Assembly: GCA_031459235.1 (NCBI GenBank) | Contig: JAVKIY010000001.1 | Span: 1-64,000, forward strand | From: Fervidifonticultor_A tertius | GTDB taxonomy: Bacteria > Sysuimicrobiota > Sysuimicrobiia > Sysuimicrobiales > Humicultoraceae | Reading direction: 5' to 3' | DNA length: 64,000 nt | Part shown: piece by piece, positions 32,948-40,766 of the stretch | How positions within the stretch are numbered: the stretch's first letter is position 1 | How the letters are laid out: the number at the start of each line of letters is the position of its first letter | The notes under the pieces: generated by a model | What the model was told of the DNA's origin: nothing | Database searches by the model: none | What the model saw: only the letters and a program-made list of their open reading frames with translations | Translations under genes and position numbers: made by a program

Positions 32948-33554
32948 CTACTGGGTCTCGGGCTGCCTCGCCGGCTGCATGGTCTTCTCCACCGGCTCCT
33001 CCGGCAGCATGCCGAGCTGGCGCTTGTACTCCACGAGCTGCTCCTCCACGCCGATCTGCGCGGTCGCCCTCCGGATATCCCGCAGCCGGGCGTCCACGTC
33101 CTTCGTCGCGAGCTCGACGCGCGCCTGGGCCTGCGCCGCGCGGTCGCGCACGCGGTCCCGCGCGCGCTCCAGCACGTCGGACTGGTCGCCGATCTCGAAC
33201 GACGCCATCAGCCCGGCCAGGTCGTCCTGCATGCGCGCCATCTCGTGCTGGGAGAGCAGCGCGCGCGCCTCCCGCACCCGGCGCTCCACCTCGAGGCGAG
33301 CGTCCGCCAGGGCCTTGCGGGCCTGCTCGCTCGCGGCCCGCGCGCTGTCGTACTGGTCCCGCGTCCTCCGCCAGGCTCTGCTCGGCCGTGGCCTTCGCCG
33401 CGATCAGCATCTTGGCCTCGGCCTCGTACTGCGGGCCAAGCTTTACCGCGGCGATGATCTGGCGGTCGAGGTCGGCGACCTGCGCACCGAGCTCGTCGAT
33501 CTGCGCCTTGAGCTTGAGCTCGGTGGCAATGATGTTGGCAGCGGTGGCGCGCAT
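32948..33554 (-). pseudogene. PspA/Vipp1 (IM30)-like protein, interrupted by a one-base frameshift
   Basis: Two overlapping frames together encode one PspA-like coiled coil of about 201 residues. The first, from ATG 33554, reads ATELKLKAQIDELGAQVADL and continues to AEQSLAEDA. The second reads YDSARAASEQARKALADARL and EMARMQDDLAGLMASFEIGD to the stop at 32948. Dropping one G from the run GGG (CCC at 33358-33360 on the plus strand) joins them without any other change. PspA/Vipp1 proteins are ESCRT-III relatives that form membrane-bound rods. The lesion may be real or an assembly error. Confidence 0.7.
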
Positions 33555-33574
33555 GGTGGGGATCTTTGAGCGGC

Positions 33575-34381
33575 TCAGGGCGCCAGCGCGAGCGGCCGGA
33601 CCGGGCTCGCGGTCCCGCCGGCCACCTTGAGAGGCAGGCAGAGGAAGACGAACTCGTGGCACTGCGCCGCCGACAGCGCGGCCAAGTCGAGGTTTTCGAT
33701 GATGTAGACGCCGGCGCGCACGAGCAGCAGCACGTGGCCCGGAAGCGAGGTGCCCAGGGCCGGGTCGACGTGGCCGGGCAGGTCCCAGGCCACGTTGTCC
33801 GCGCCGACCGCGAGGACGCCCTGCCCGGCCAGCCAGGCCGAGGCCCCAGCCGCCATCCCCGGCCCGTCCAGATAGCGCTCGGGCTCGGCCCACCGCTCGT
33901 CGTTCCCGGTGCGCACCAGCACGACGTCGCCGCGTCGGATCTCGGTGCGCTGGGCCGCGCGCGCGGCCTCGAGGTCCGCGGCCTCTACCAGCGCGCGCTC
34001 CGGGAGTGGGCCGCCCCGCAGGGCGGTCAGGTCCAGCAGCACCCCGCGCGCGACGATGGGCGGCACCGTGTCGATCCCGAGCCGGGTGAAGCCCGCCGGC
34101 GTCTGGACCGCAGGGGTCACCGGCACGCCGCCGTACAGCGTCCCCTCCCACGCCTGGTGACAAAACGCGTCGATGTGCGTGCCCGCGTGCTCGGCGGTGA
34201 AGATCATGCCCGCGGCGCTGGTGCGCGGCTCGCCCGTGCTCCCCGGCTCGTGGCGGCGGTGCAGCGTGAAGAGCGTGCCCGGTCGGTGCGGAGGATAGAC
34301 CGGGTCGCCGAACCGCCGCGGGTGCTCCAGATCGAAGATTCGGGCCCCGGCGAGCCTGGCCGCGAGCTCGACGGCCGTCAC
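33575..34381 (-). CDS. Cyclase-family (kynurenine-formamidase-like) hydrolase
   Basis: A 268-residue metal-dependent hydrolase of the cyclase family. The motif HAGTHIDAFCHQAW carries the family metal ligands (HxGTHxDxPxH type, with Phe-Cys in place of the usual Pro). RRGDVVLVRTGNDERW, VLAVGADNVAWD and HVLLLVRAGVYIIENLDL follow. Members open amide or ester rings, such as N-formylkynurenine or isatin. It starts at GTG overlapping the lyase gene (GTGA) and is the last gene of the pca operon. No pcaD is present, so it may fill the enol-lactone hydrolysis step (speculation). Confidence 0.8.
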   Translation of the reverse strand: MTAVELAARLAGARIFDLEHPRRFGDPVYPPHRPGTLFTLHRRHEPGSTGEPRTSAAGMIFTAEHAGTHIDAFCHQAWEGTLYGGVPVTPAVQTPAGFTRLGIDTVPPIVARGVLLDLTALRGGPLPERALVEAADLEAARAAQRTEIRRGDVVLVRTGNDERWAEPERYLDGPGMAAGASAWLAGQGVLAVGADNVAWDLPGHVDPALGTSLPGHVLLLVRAGVYIIENLDLAALSAAQCHEFVFLCLPLKVAGGTASPVRPLALAP

Positions 34382-35718
34382 GCCGGCTCCTCGGCGAACG
34401 CGGCCAGCGCGCGGTCGATGAACGCGTCGGCGCTGCCCAGGTAGCGCGCGGGGTCGAGCACGCGCTCCAGGGCCGCGCCGCTCAGCGCCGCGGCCACGCG
34501 CTCGTCTGCCGCGGCCGCCTCGCGCAGGTCGGCGCCGGCGCGCGCGGCCTGCGCGCACACGTCCGCGACCAGCCGGTAGGCCTCGTCGCGACCGGTGCGC
34601 GGGGCCAGGGCCATAACCAGCGCCTCGGCCATCATCAGCCCGTGCGCGGCAGTCATGTTGGCGGCCATGCGGCCCTCGTCCACGGCGAGCGTCTCCACGG
34701 CACGGCGTACCCAGTCCACGGCGCCGGCAGCGTAGCGGAACAGGGCGGGCAGCGCCTCCCACTCGGCCTGCCACCCGCCGGCCCCGCGCTCGTGCTCCTG
34801 CACGCCGGCCGCGAGCAGCACGGGCACCACACCCAGGGCCAGCCGCGCGCACGCCGAGGCCGCGACGGCCTCGACGGGGTTACGCTTCTGCGGCATCGTC
34901 GAGGAGCGCCCGGCCCCGGCCTGCGCACCGGTCGAGACCTCGGCCACCTCGGTCTGGCTGAGCAGCACCAGGTCGCTTGCGATCTTGCCCATGGTCGCGG
35001 CCACGACGCCGAGGGCGCCCGCGACCTCGCCGATCCGGTCGCGCTCGGTGTGCCAGGGCACCTCCGGCGCCGCCAGATCGAGCTCGCGCGCAAGCAGCTC
35101 GGTCACACGCGGGCCGTCGGGTCCCAGCGCCGCCAGGGTGCCGGCGGCGCCGCCGAACTGCACCGCCAGCACGTGCGCCCGTACGTCGCGCAGCCGGCGG
35201 CGCAGCCGGGTCGCGGCGGCCAGCCACCGCGCGGCCTTCAATCCGAACGTGATCGGCACCGCGTGCTGAAGCAACGTGCGACCGGGCATCAGGCTGCCGC
35301 GGTAGCGGCTCGCGAGGCCCGCGCACGCCGCCGCCACATCGCGCAGGCCGCGCTCGAGCAGGCCCAGGCCGTCGCGCATCTGGAGGACGAGCGCGGTGTC
35401 CACGACGTCCTGGCTGGTGGCGCCCCAGTGCACGAACCCGCGGCCCGCCGCCGCGGTCCGCGCGGTGAGCCGCCGCACGAGCGGGACCGCCGGCGTGCCG
35501 GCCTCGGCCGCCTCGCGGAACAGCGCCGGCAGGTCGGGCTCATCGGCATCGCAAGCTGCTGCGATCGCCTCGGCGGCTGCTGGCGGGATGAGTCTCGCCG
35601 CCGCCTGGGCGCGGGCCAGCGCGGCCTCAAACGCGAGCATCCGCCGGACGAGCGCGGCACTGGAGAAGACCGACGCCATCTCCGGCGTGGTGAACATGGC
35701 CTCGGACAGATCGCTCAC
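34378..35718 (-). CDS. pcaB: 3-carboxy-cis,cis-muconate cycloisomerase-like lyase
   Basis: A 446-residue protein of the fumarase/adenylosuccinate lyase superfamily. The superfamily signature is SSTMPQKRNPVEA, with HWGATSQDVVDTALVLQMR and the RTLLQHAVPITFGLKAA block upstream, as in bacterial PcaB proteins. It would convert 3-carboxymuconate from protocatechuate cleavage into carboxymuconolactone. GTG 35718 overlaps the CoA-transferase beta gene (GTGA). The pcaHG and pcaC genes in the same run support pcaB over an adenylosuccinate lyase role. Confidence 0.85.
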   Translation of the reverse strand: MSDLSEAMFTTPEMASVFSSAALVRRMLAFEAALARAQAAARLIPPAAAEAIAAACDADEPDLPALFREAAEAGTPAVPLVRRLTARTAAAGRGFVHWGATSQDVVDTALVLQMRDGLGLLERGLRDVAAACAGLASRYRGSLMPGRTLLQHAVPITFGLKAARWLAAATRLRRRLRDVRAHVLAVQFGGAAGTLAALGPDGPRVTELLARELDLAAPEVPWHTERDRIGEVAGALGVVAATMGKIASDLVLLSQTEVAEVSTGAQAGAGRSSTMPQKRNPVEAVAASACARLALGVVPVLLAAGVQEHERGAGGWQAEWEALPALFRYAAGAVDWVRRAVETLAVDEGRMAANMTAAHGLMMAEALVMALAPRTGRDEAYRLVADVCAQAARAGADLREAAAADERVAAALSGAALERVLDPARYLGSADAFIDRALAAFAEEPA

Positions 35719-36488
35719 GCCGGCGCCGCGGCCGGCGCGGACCGGGCCACCAGGTCGCGCAGCACCGCAAGCTCGTGCGGTGCGGGCGGCGGGGTCTCCT
35801 CCACCCGCGCCGCGAACCGGACCGGCCAACCGGTGCGCTCCGCGACCTGCTCGCGGGTGACGCCGGGGTGGGTGGAGGTCACGACGAGCTCCTTCGTCTC
35901 AGGGTCGGGCCGCAGCAGCGCCAGGTCGGTGATGACCAGCACCGGGCCCGCGGTGCGCAGGCCCGCCCGCGCGCGGTCGTCCCCGCCAGCGCCGTAGCCG
36001 AGCGACGTGATGAAGTCCAGCCGCGGCACGAACGACCGCCGCGTCTGCGCCAGCACGACGAACACCTGCCGGCAGTGGCTCGCGATCTCTGGCGCACCAC
36101 CCGCGCCGGGCAGCCGCACGGTGGGCCGGTCGTAGGCGCCGATCACGGTGGTGTTGATGTTGCCGAAGCGGTCGATCTGCGCCGCGCCGAGGAACCCCAC
36201 GGTGATCCGCCCGCCCTGGAGCCAGTACGCGAACATCTCCGGCACCGAGACCGTGACCAGGGCGGTCTCGCACAGCTCCGGATCGCCGATCGACAGCGGC
36301 AGGACGTTGGGCCGCGTACCGATCGTGCCCGACTCGTAGATCAGCGTGATGGCCGGCGCGTGGGTCAGGCGCGCCAGGTTGCTCGCCGCGGACGGCAGGC
36401 CGATCCCCACGAAGCAGACGTCGCCGTTCGACAGCGCCCGCGCCGCCGCCACGGTCATCATCTCCGCCGGGGTGTAGGCCGCGCTCAT
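35715..36488 (-). CDS. CoA-transferase beta subunit (GctB / CatJ type)
   Basis: A 257-residue family I CoA-transferase subunit. LIYESGTIGTRP includes the catalytic Glu position, and GFLGAAQIDRFGNINTTVIG and LPGAGGAPEIASHCRQV are typical of GctB/CatJ. The retained Glu argues for transferase rather than IpdB-type hydrolase activity. With the alpha subunit it would load CoA onto 3-oxoadipate. The ATG overlaps the alpha gene and the stop overlaps the lyase gene, each by 4 bp. Confidence 0.85.
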   Translation of the reverse strand: MSAAYTPAEMMTVAAARALSNGDVCFVGIGLPSAASNLARLTHAPAITLIYESGTIGTRPNVLPLSIGDPELCETALVTVSVPEMFAYWLQGGRITVGFLGAAQIDRFGNINTTVIGAYDRPTVRLPGAGGAPEIASHCRQVFVVLAQTRRSFVPRLDFITSLGYGAGGDDRARAGLRTAGPVLVITDLALLRPDPETKELVVTSTHPGVTREQVAERTGWPVRFAARVEETPPPAPHELAVLRDLVARSAPAAAPA

Positions 36489-37342
36489 CCGGCCCGTGTC
36501 CGCGCGCCGGGCGCCAGCACGTGCTCGCGCATCCAGGCCAGGAACGCTTCCCGGTCGCGCGAGATGCCGTCCCACGCCGCGTAGAAGGCGTTGTCGCGGC
36601 CGTAGTAGCCGTGCGCGTACGACGGCCGCGCGCCGCCGGGCGCCTCCACGATCGCGTCGAGCGTCCACGCGGGCAGCACCACCGCGTTCGGGCTGCGCAG
36701 CCGCAGGTCGTCGGCGACCTCCTCGACCGTGGCGATCGCGCGCCGCGCGGCGAGCACCGCCTCCTTCTGAACCCCCACGATGCCCTCGACCAGCACGTTA
36801 CCGCGGCGGTCGGCGCGCTGCGCGTGGATGATCGCCACATCGGGCCGCAGCGCCGGGATGGCGGCCAGGCGCTCACCCGTGAAGGGGCACTCGATAGCGC
36901 GGACGTTCGGGTTGACGCGGGCCAGGTCGGTGCCCAGGTAACCGCGGAGCACGGCGCAAGGCAGGCCGGCGGCGCCGGCGGCGTAGGCGTGCGCCATGCC
37001 CGCGTGCGTGTGCTCCTCGAGCTCCAGCGGACGCGGCCAGCCGCGCTCCACCGCGTCGCGGAGCCGGTGGAGCGAGCCGACCCCCGGGTTTCCGCCCCAC
37101 GAGAACACCAACCGCCGCGCGCAGCCCATACCGATCATCTGGTCATAGATCAGGTCGGGCGTCATGCGGACCAGGGTGAGGTCGCGCTTCCCCTGCCGGA
37201 TGACCTCGTGCCCGGCCGCGAAGGGAATGAGGTGGGTAAAGCCCTCCATCGCCACGGTGTCGCCGTCGCGGACGTAGGTGGCCACCGCCTCCGCGAGCGT
37301 CAGGAAGCGGGGCGTGCGGGGAAGCCGGTCGTCCTGGCTCAA
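36485..37342 (-). CDS. CoA-transferase alpha subunit (GctA / CatI type)
   Basis: A 285-residue alpha subunit: VRDGDTVAMEGFTHLIPFAAGHEVIRQ, LIYDQMIGMGCARRLVFSWGG, RPDVAIIHAQRADRRGNV and the C-terminal SYAHGYYGRDNAFYAAWD. It is longer than PcaI (about 230) and fits the glutaconate/CatI branch. It should form a heterodimer or tetramer with the next gene and transfer CoA from succinyl-CoA to 3-oxoadipate or a related dicarboxylate. It overlaps pcaG upstream and the beta gene downstream by 4 bp each. Confidence 0.85.
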   Translation of the reverse strand: MSQDDRLPRTPRFLTLAEAVATYVRDGDTVAMEGFTHLIPFAAGHEVIRQGKRDLTLVRMTPDLIYDQMIGMGCARRLVFSWGGNPGVGSLHRLRDAVERGWPRPLELEEHTHAGMAHAYAAGAAGLPCAVLRGYLGTDLARVNPNVRAIECPFTGERLAAIPALRPDVAIIHAQRADRRGNVLVEGIVGVQKEAVLAARRAIATVEEVADDLRLRSPNAVVLPAWTLDAIVEAPGGARPSYAHGYYGRDNAFYAAWDGISRDREAFLAWMREHVLAPGARTRAG

Positions 37343-37911
37343 AGCTCGAAGAACACCGTCTCGCCGTCGCCCTGCAGCACAATGTCGAACCGGTAGAGCG
37401 CCGTACCGTCGGAGGGCAGCCGCCGGGCCAGCAGGGTCGCCCGGCGCGCCGGCGGCACGAGCCGCAGAATCGGGTCCGCCGCGGTGGCGGCGTCGTCCTC
37501 GAAGTACAGGCGCGTGAACAGGTGGTCCAGCACCCCGCGCGCGCTGACGGCCACGTTGATGTGCGCGGCCTGGAGCGTGTCGCCACGGAAGGGAACCGGG
37601 CCGGGCCGCACGGTCTCGAACCAGAAGGCGCCCGCCTCCTCGGTCGCCGACCGGCCGAAGCCGATGAAGGCCGGGTCGAGCGGGACCGGCCGTTCGTCCA
37701 GCGGATGGCGATAGCGGCCGGCCGCGTTCGCCTGCCAGATCTCCACCATCGCGTCGGTCACCGGCGCGCGGTCGCCGTCATAGACGCACCCCTCGATGCG
37801 GATGCGTTCGCCCCTGGTCTGCGGCCCGACCAGCACGTTCGCCCCCGGCCGGACGATCCCGTGAAAGAACGGACCGACGGTCAGCGACGGGGTCGGCGCC
37901 GGTGCACTCAT
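37339..37911 (-). CDS. pcaG: Protocatechuate 3,4-dioxygenase alpha subunit
   Basis: A 190-residue intradiol dioxygenase alpha chain: LTVGPFFHG at the N-terminus, then the shared VEIWQANAAGRYRHP motif, IGFGRSATEEAGAFWFETVRPG and LQAAHINVAV with a single His, as expected for the non-catalytic subunit. With PcaH it cleaves protocatechuate to 3-carboxy-cis,cis-muconate. The ATG at 37911 overlaps pcaH (ATGA), and the stop overlaps the CoA-transferase alpha gene. Confidence 0.92.
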   Translation of the reverse strand: MSAPAPTPSLTVGPFFHGIVRPGANVLVGPQTRGERIRIEGCVYDGDRAPVTDAMVEIWQANAAGRYRHPLDERPVPLDPAFIGFGRSATEEAGAFWFETVRPGPVPFRGDTLQAAHINVAVSARGVLDHLFTRLYFEDDAATAADPILRLVPPARRATLLARRLPSDGTALYRFDIVLQGDGETVFFEL

Positions 37912-38630
37912 TGCCGGTCGCGGGCTGACGCCTCGAACGGCTCCGCGGGCGTCGCCCGCGGCCCCACGAGCACGACGTCGAACCGATAGCCGAGCGCGTA
38001 TCCGGGTTGCGTCACATCGTGCGCGTAGTGGGCCACGAGCCGCTCGCGCGCCGGGGCCGGGACCGCGTTGAAGATCGGGTCGAGCGCCAGCAGCGGGTCG
38101 CCGGGGAAGAACATCTGCGTGATCAGCCGCGAGCCCCAGGCCGGTCCGAGCAGCGAGAAATGGATGTGGGGCGGCCGCCAGGCGTTGGGATGGTTCTCCC
38201 ACGGGTACGCGCCTGGCCGGATCGTGACGAACCGGTAGACGCCGTCCGCGTTCGTGAGACAGCGGCCCCAGCCCAGGAAGTTCGGGTCGAGCGGCGCGCC
38301 GTGCTGGTCTACTTTATGCCGGTAACGACCAGCGGCGTTGGCCTGCCACACCTCGACGAGCGCACCGGCTATGGGCTCGTCGCGGTGGTCGGTTACCCGG
38401 CCGACAACGATCATGCGCTCGCCGATCGCCTCCTCACCGGTCCCCATGTTGCGCGTCAGGTCCGCGTCCTCGGTGCTGACCTGACTGACCGCAGGGCCGG
38501 GACCCGTGAGCTCCGAGAGCGTCACCGGCAACCGCACCGGCGGGTGGCGCGGCGACCGCCTGACCGTGGCCCGGTACGCCTCATAGAAGTACGGCGGGTA
38601 GGTCGCCGGGTCGCGGCGGGTGCTGCTCAC
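37908..38630 (-). CDS. pcaH: Protocatechuate 3,4-dioxygenase beta subunit
   Basis: A 240-residue catalytic subunit. The four non-haem Fe(III) ligands are visible as Y103 (GRYRHK), Y142 (GAYPW), H155 and H157 (RPPHIHFS). The N-terminal PPYFYEAYRATVRRSP is typical for PcaH. It binds iron in the cytoplasm and performs intradiol ring cleavage with PcaG. It starts at GTG overlapping pcaC by 4 bp and ends overlapping pcaG by 4 bp. Confidence 0.94.
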   Translation of the reverse strand: MSSTRRDPATYPPYFYEAYRATVRRSPRHPPVRLPVTLSELTGPGPAVSQVSTEDADLTRNMGTGEEAIGERMIVVGRVTDHRDEPIAGALVEVWQANAAGRYRHKVDQHGAPLDPNFLGWGRCLTNADGVYRFVTIRPGAYPWENHPNAWRPPHIHFSLLGPAWGSRLITQMFFPGDPLLALDPIFNAVPAPARERLVAHYAHDVTQPGYALGYRFDVVLVGPRATPAEPFEASARDRQ

Positions 38631-39031
38631 GGCCGGCCGGCCTCGGGCGCCTGCGGCGCGGGAGCGCCGGATGCGCCCAGCTCGACCTTCGCCGTCGCGA
38701 AGGCGTGGTTGGCCGCGGGCACGCCGGCGTAGACCGCCACGTGGAGCAGGGTCTCGGCGATCTCTCGCGCGTCCACGCCGGTGTTTCGGCTGGCGCGCAG
38801 GTGCAGGGCGAGCTCGTCGCGGCCGAGCGCGGCCAGAATCGCGATCGTCACCAGGCTGCGCGTCCGCCGGTCCAGGCCCGGGCGCGCCCAGACCGAGCCC
38901 CAGGCCACCTCGGTGATGAACCGCTGGAAGTCGGCGTCCAGCGGCGTTTGTGCGGCCTCTGCCGCGGCGACGTGGTCGGCGCCGAGCACCTCACGGCGCA
39001 CCCTCCTGCCGATCTCGAGCCGCGACTCCAT
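38627..39031 (-). CDS. pcaC: 4-carboxymuconolactone decarboxylase
   Basis: A 134-residue AhpD-like protein of the normal PcaC length. FITEVAWGSVWARPGLDRRTRSLVTIAILAALGRDELALHLR and the His in ASRNTGVDAREIAETLLHVAVYAGVPAANHAF are the family core. It decarboxylates 4-carboxymuconolactone to 3-oxoadipate enol-lactone. It is the first gene of a run of seven that overlap by 4 bp each. The 86 bases upstream (39032-39117) hold no clear promoter, so transcription may come from the formamidase gene or beyond. Confidence 0.92.
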   Translation of the reverse strand: MESRLEIGRRVRREVLGADHVAAAEAAQTPLDADFQRFITEVAWGSVWARPGLDRRTRSLVTIAILAALGRDELALHLRASRNTGVDAREIAETLLHVAVYAGVPAANHAFATAKVELGASGAPAPQAPEAGRP

Positions 39032-39117
39032 CTCGTCACCCCGGGCCGAGGGATGACCCCTAACTTCTCCGCCCGGCGGCGCCCTTCCTCGACCCGGTGC
39101 CGCCCGCCGCGGCGCGC

Positions 39118-40053
39118 CTACCTCCGGAACACCGCCAGGGGCAGCAACGCGCTGACCACGTAGACGCCCGCGTCCACGATCTCCGAGATCTTGAGGTCCA
39201 CGCACAGGCTGGCCAGCACGTAGGCGTCCTCGCGCGACAGGTGGTAGGTCGCCGCCAGGTGGTCGATCATCGCCCGCAACGCGTCCTGCGCGCCCTTGTA
39301 GAGGTCGGCGTTGACGCCCGTGGTCCCGTACCAGCCGGCGTGGTTGACCTTCGGGGTGAGCGGGCCCGGATGGAGGAACTGCGGCGCGGGAATGCGCCGC
39401 CCGCGCTGCAGGGTGAACCGTAGCGCGGCGTACATCGGCGCCTCGATGCCCGTCACGCAGACCTCGCCGTCACCCTGGGCGGCGTGCGCGTCCCCGCAGG
39501 AGAACCGCGCGCCCGGCACCTGGACCGGCAGGTAAAGCGTCGTCCCGCGCGTGAGCTGCCGGGTGTCCAGGTTGCCGCCAAAGACCCCGGGCGGCATGAC
39601 CGCCTGGTGGTCCGCGCCGGCCGGGCAGACGCCCATGGTTCCGAAGAACGGCTCGATGGGCACGGCGATGTCGTCGCGCAGCCACGCCGCGTCCCCACCG
39701 CTGAGGTCGAAGACCCGGAGATAGGGCTGCGTGAACTCGTCGGGCAGCAGGCCGAAACCGGGCAGGATCGCAGTCCAGCCCCAGCCTTCGGTGTGCATGT
39801 CGAGGATCTCGACAGCCAGTGTGTCCCCGGGCGCTGCCCCGTGCACCGCGATCGGCCCGGCGAGGGGATAGATCCGGTTCCAGTCCAGCGTCGGGATCAC
39901 CTCGGCCGTGGAGGTCGGGCCGACCTGGTTGTCGCTGACGTCGCGCGTGCGGACGACCACGACATCGCCGCTGTCGACGGTGAGGACCGGCTCGTGTCGG
40001 ACATCCCAGGTAAAGTGCACCCGATCTTCCGGGAAGTAGTGCGTCCTCGCCAT
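39118..40053 (-). CDS. Acetamidase/formamidase-family amidase
   Basis: A 311-residue FmdA/AmdA-type enzyme: VHFTWDVRHEPVLTVDSGDVV, GPIAVHGAAPGDTLAVEI, PFFGTMGVCPAG, VFGGNLDTRQLTRGTTLYLPV and SCGDAHAAQGDGEVCVTGIE are family blocks with the metal-site His/Asp residues. It hydrolyses formamide or another short amide, releasing ammonia. In this catabolic region it could remove nitrogen from a heterocycle degradation product (inference). It sits 11 bases after the aldolase gene and starts at ATG 40053. Confidence 0.88.
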   Translation of the reverse strand: MARTHYFPEDRVHFTWDVRHEPVLTVDSGDVVVVRTRDVSDNQVGPTSTAEVIPTLDWNRIYPLAGPIAVHGAAPGDTLAVEILDMHTEGWGWTAILPGFGLLPDEFTQPYLRVFDLSGGDAAWLRDDIAVPIEPFFGTMGVCPAGADHQAVMPPGVFGGNLDTRQLTRGTTLYLPVQVPGARFSCGDAHAAQGDGEVCVTGIEAPMYAALRFTLQRGRRIPAPQFLHPGPLTPKVNHAGWYGTTGVNADLYKGAQDALRAMIDHLAATYHLSREDAYVLASLCVDLKISEIVDAGVYVVSALLPLAVFRR

Positions 40054-40064
40054 GGGTCTCCTCC

Positions 40065-40766
40065 TTAGCTTCGCCGCGCCTCGGCCCGGCGCCGCAGGTA
40101 GGCCCAGGCCTGATGGACGAGCTCGGGCGGGTAGCAGTGCCCGCGCTTCGCCAGGGCCTCCTCGTCATCGGACCAGGTCGCGAGCTCGCCCGCGGCCATC
40201 GCGAGCAACTGCTTCCAGCACGCGCGCTCCAGCAAAATCGCCGCCACCACCGCGGTTTCGATGTCGGCGGCAGCGGTCACGATTCCGTGGTGGACCATCA
40301 GCGCCGCGTTCCGCCGCCCCAGCGTCTCGGCCAGCGCGCGGCCTAGCGCCGGGGTCAGGATCAGGTCGCCGGTCAGTGCGAACCGCGCGATCTCCGGCGG
40401 CACGAAGAACGTCGCCTCGTGCGAGATCGGACGCAGCGGCTGGCCGAGCGCGGCGAACGCGACCGTGTGCGGCGCGTGCGTGTGCACGACGCTACCCACC
40501 TCGGGCCGGGCCCGCATGATCTCGGTGTGGATCGGGTACTCCGCGTGCCGCCGGCCGGTCCCCTCGAGGACCTCGCCGTCCCACCCGACCAGGAGCACGC
40601 GCTCCGGCGTGACCTCCTCGAACCCCCACCCCGCGGCCTTCATCCAGACCCCGCGGCCGCCGGGGTCGCGCACGGAAACGTGGCCCCAGACCAGGTCGCC
40701 GTGGTCCGCGAGCGCCAGCACCTGGGAGCCGGCGACGACCTGGGCGCGGACCTCGTCGTCGGTCAT
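40065..40766 (-). CDS. Class II aldolase/adducin-family protein
   Basis: A 233-residue zinc-dependent aldolase-fold protein. Zn ligands appear in VVHTHAPHTVAF (His pair) and in MVHHGIV. The N-terminal LVWGHVSVRDPGG replaces the usual GN-SxR motif. Relatives include fuculose-phosphate aldolase and decarboxylating dehydratases acting on hydroxy acids. ATG 40766 overlaps the bicupin gene by 4 bp. The substrate is not evident, though the cluster suggests a carboxylated aromatic or hydroxy acid. Confidence 0.8.
   Translation of the reverse strand: MTDDEVRAQVVAGSQVLALADHGDLVWGHVSVRDPGGRGVWMKAAGWGFEEVTPERVLLVGWDGEVLEGTGRRHAEYPIHTEIMRARPEVGSVVHTHAPHTVAFAALGQPLRPISHEATFFVPPEIARFALTGDLILTPALGRALAETLGRRNAALMVHHGIVTAAADIETAVVAAILLERACWKQLLAMAAGELATWSDDEEALAKRGHCYPPELVHQAWAYLRRRAEARRS

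Noticed and set aside
32298..34163. Long minus-strand frame spanning cyclase, PspA-like and binding-protein regions
   Set aside because: Only the part from 33554 to about 33360 is real (first part of the PspA-like gene). The flanks are other frames of real genes.
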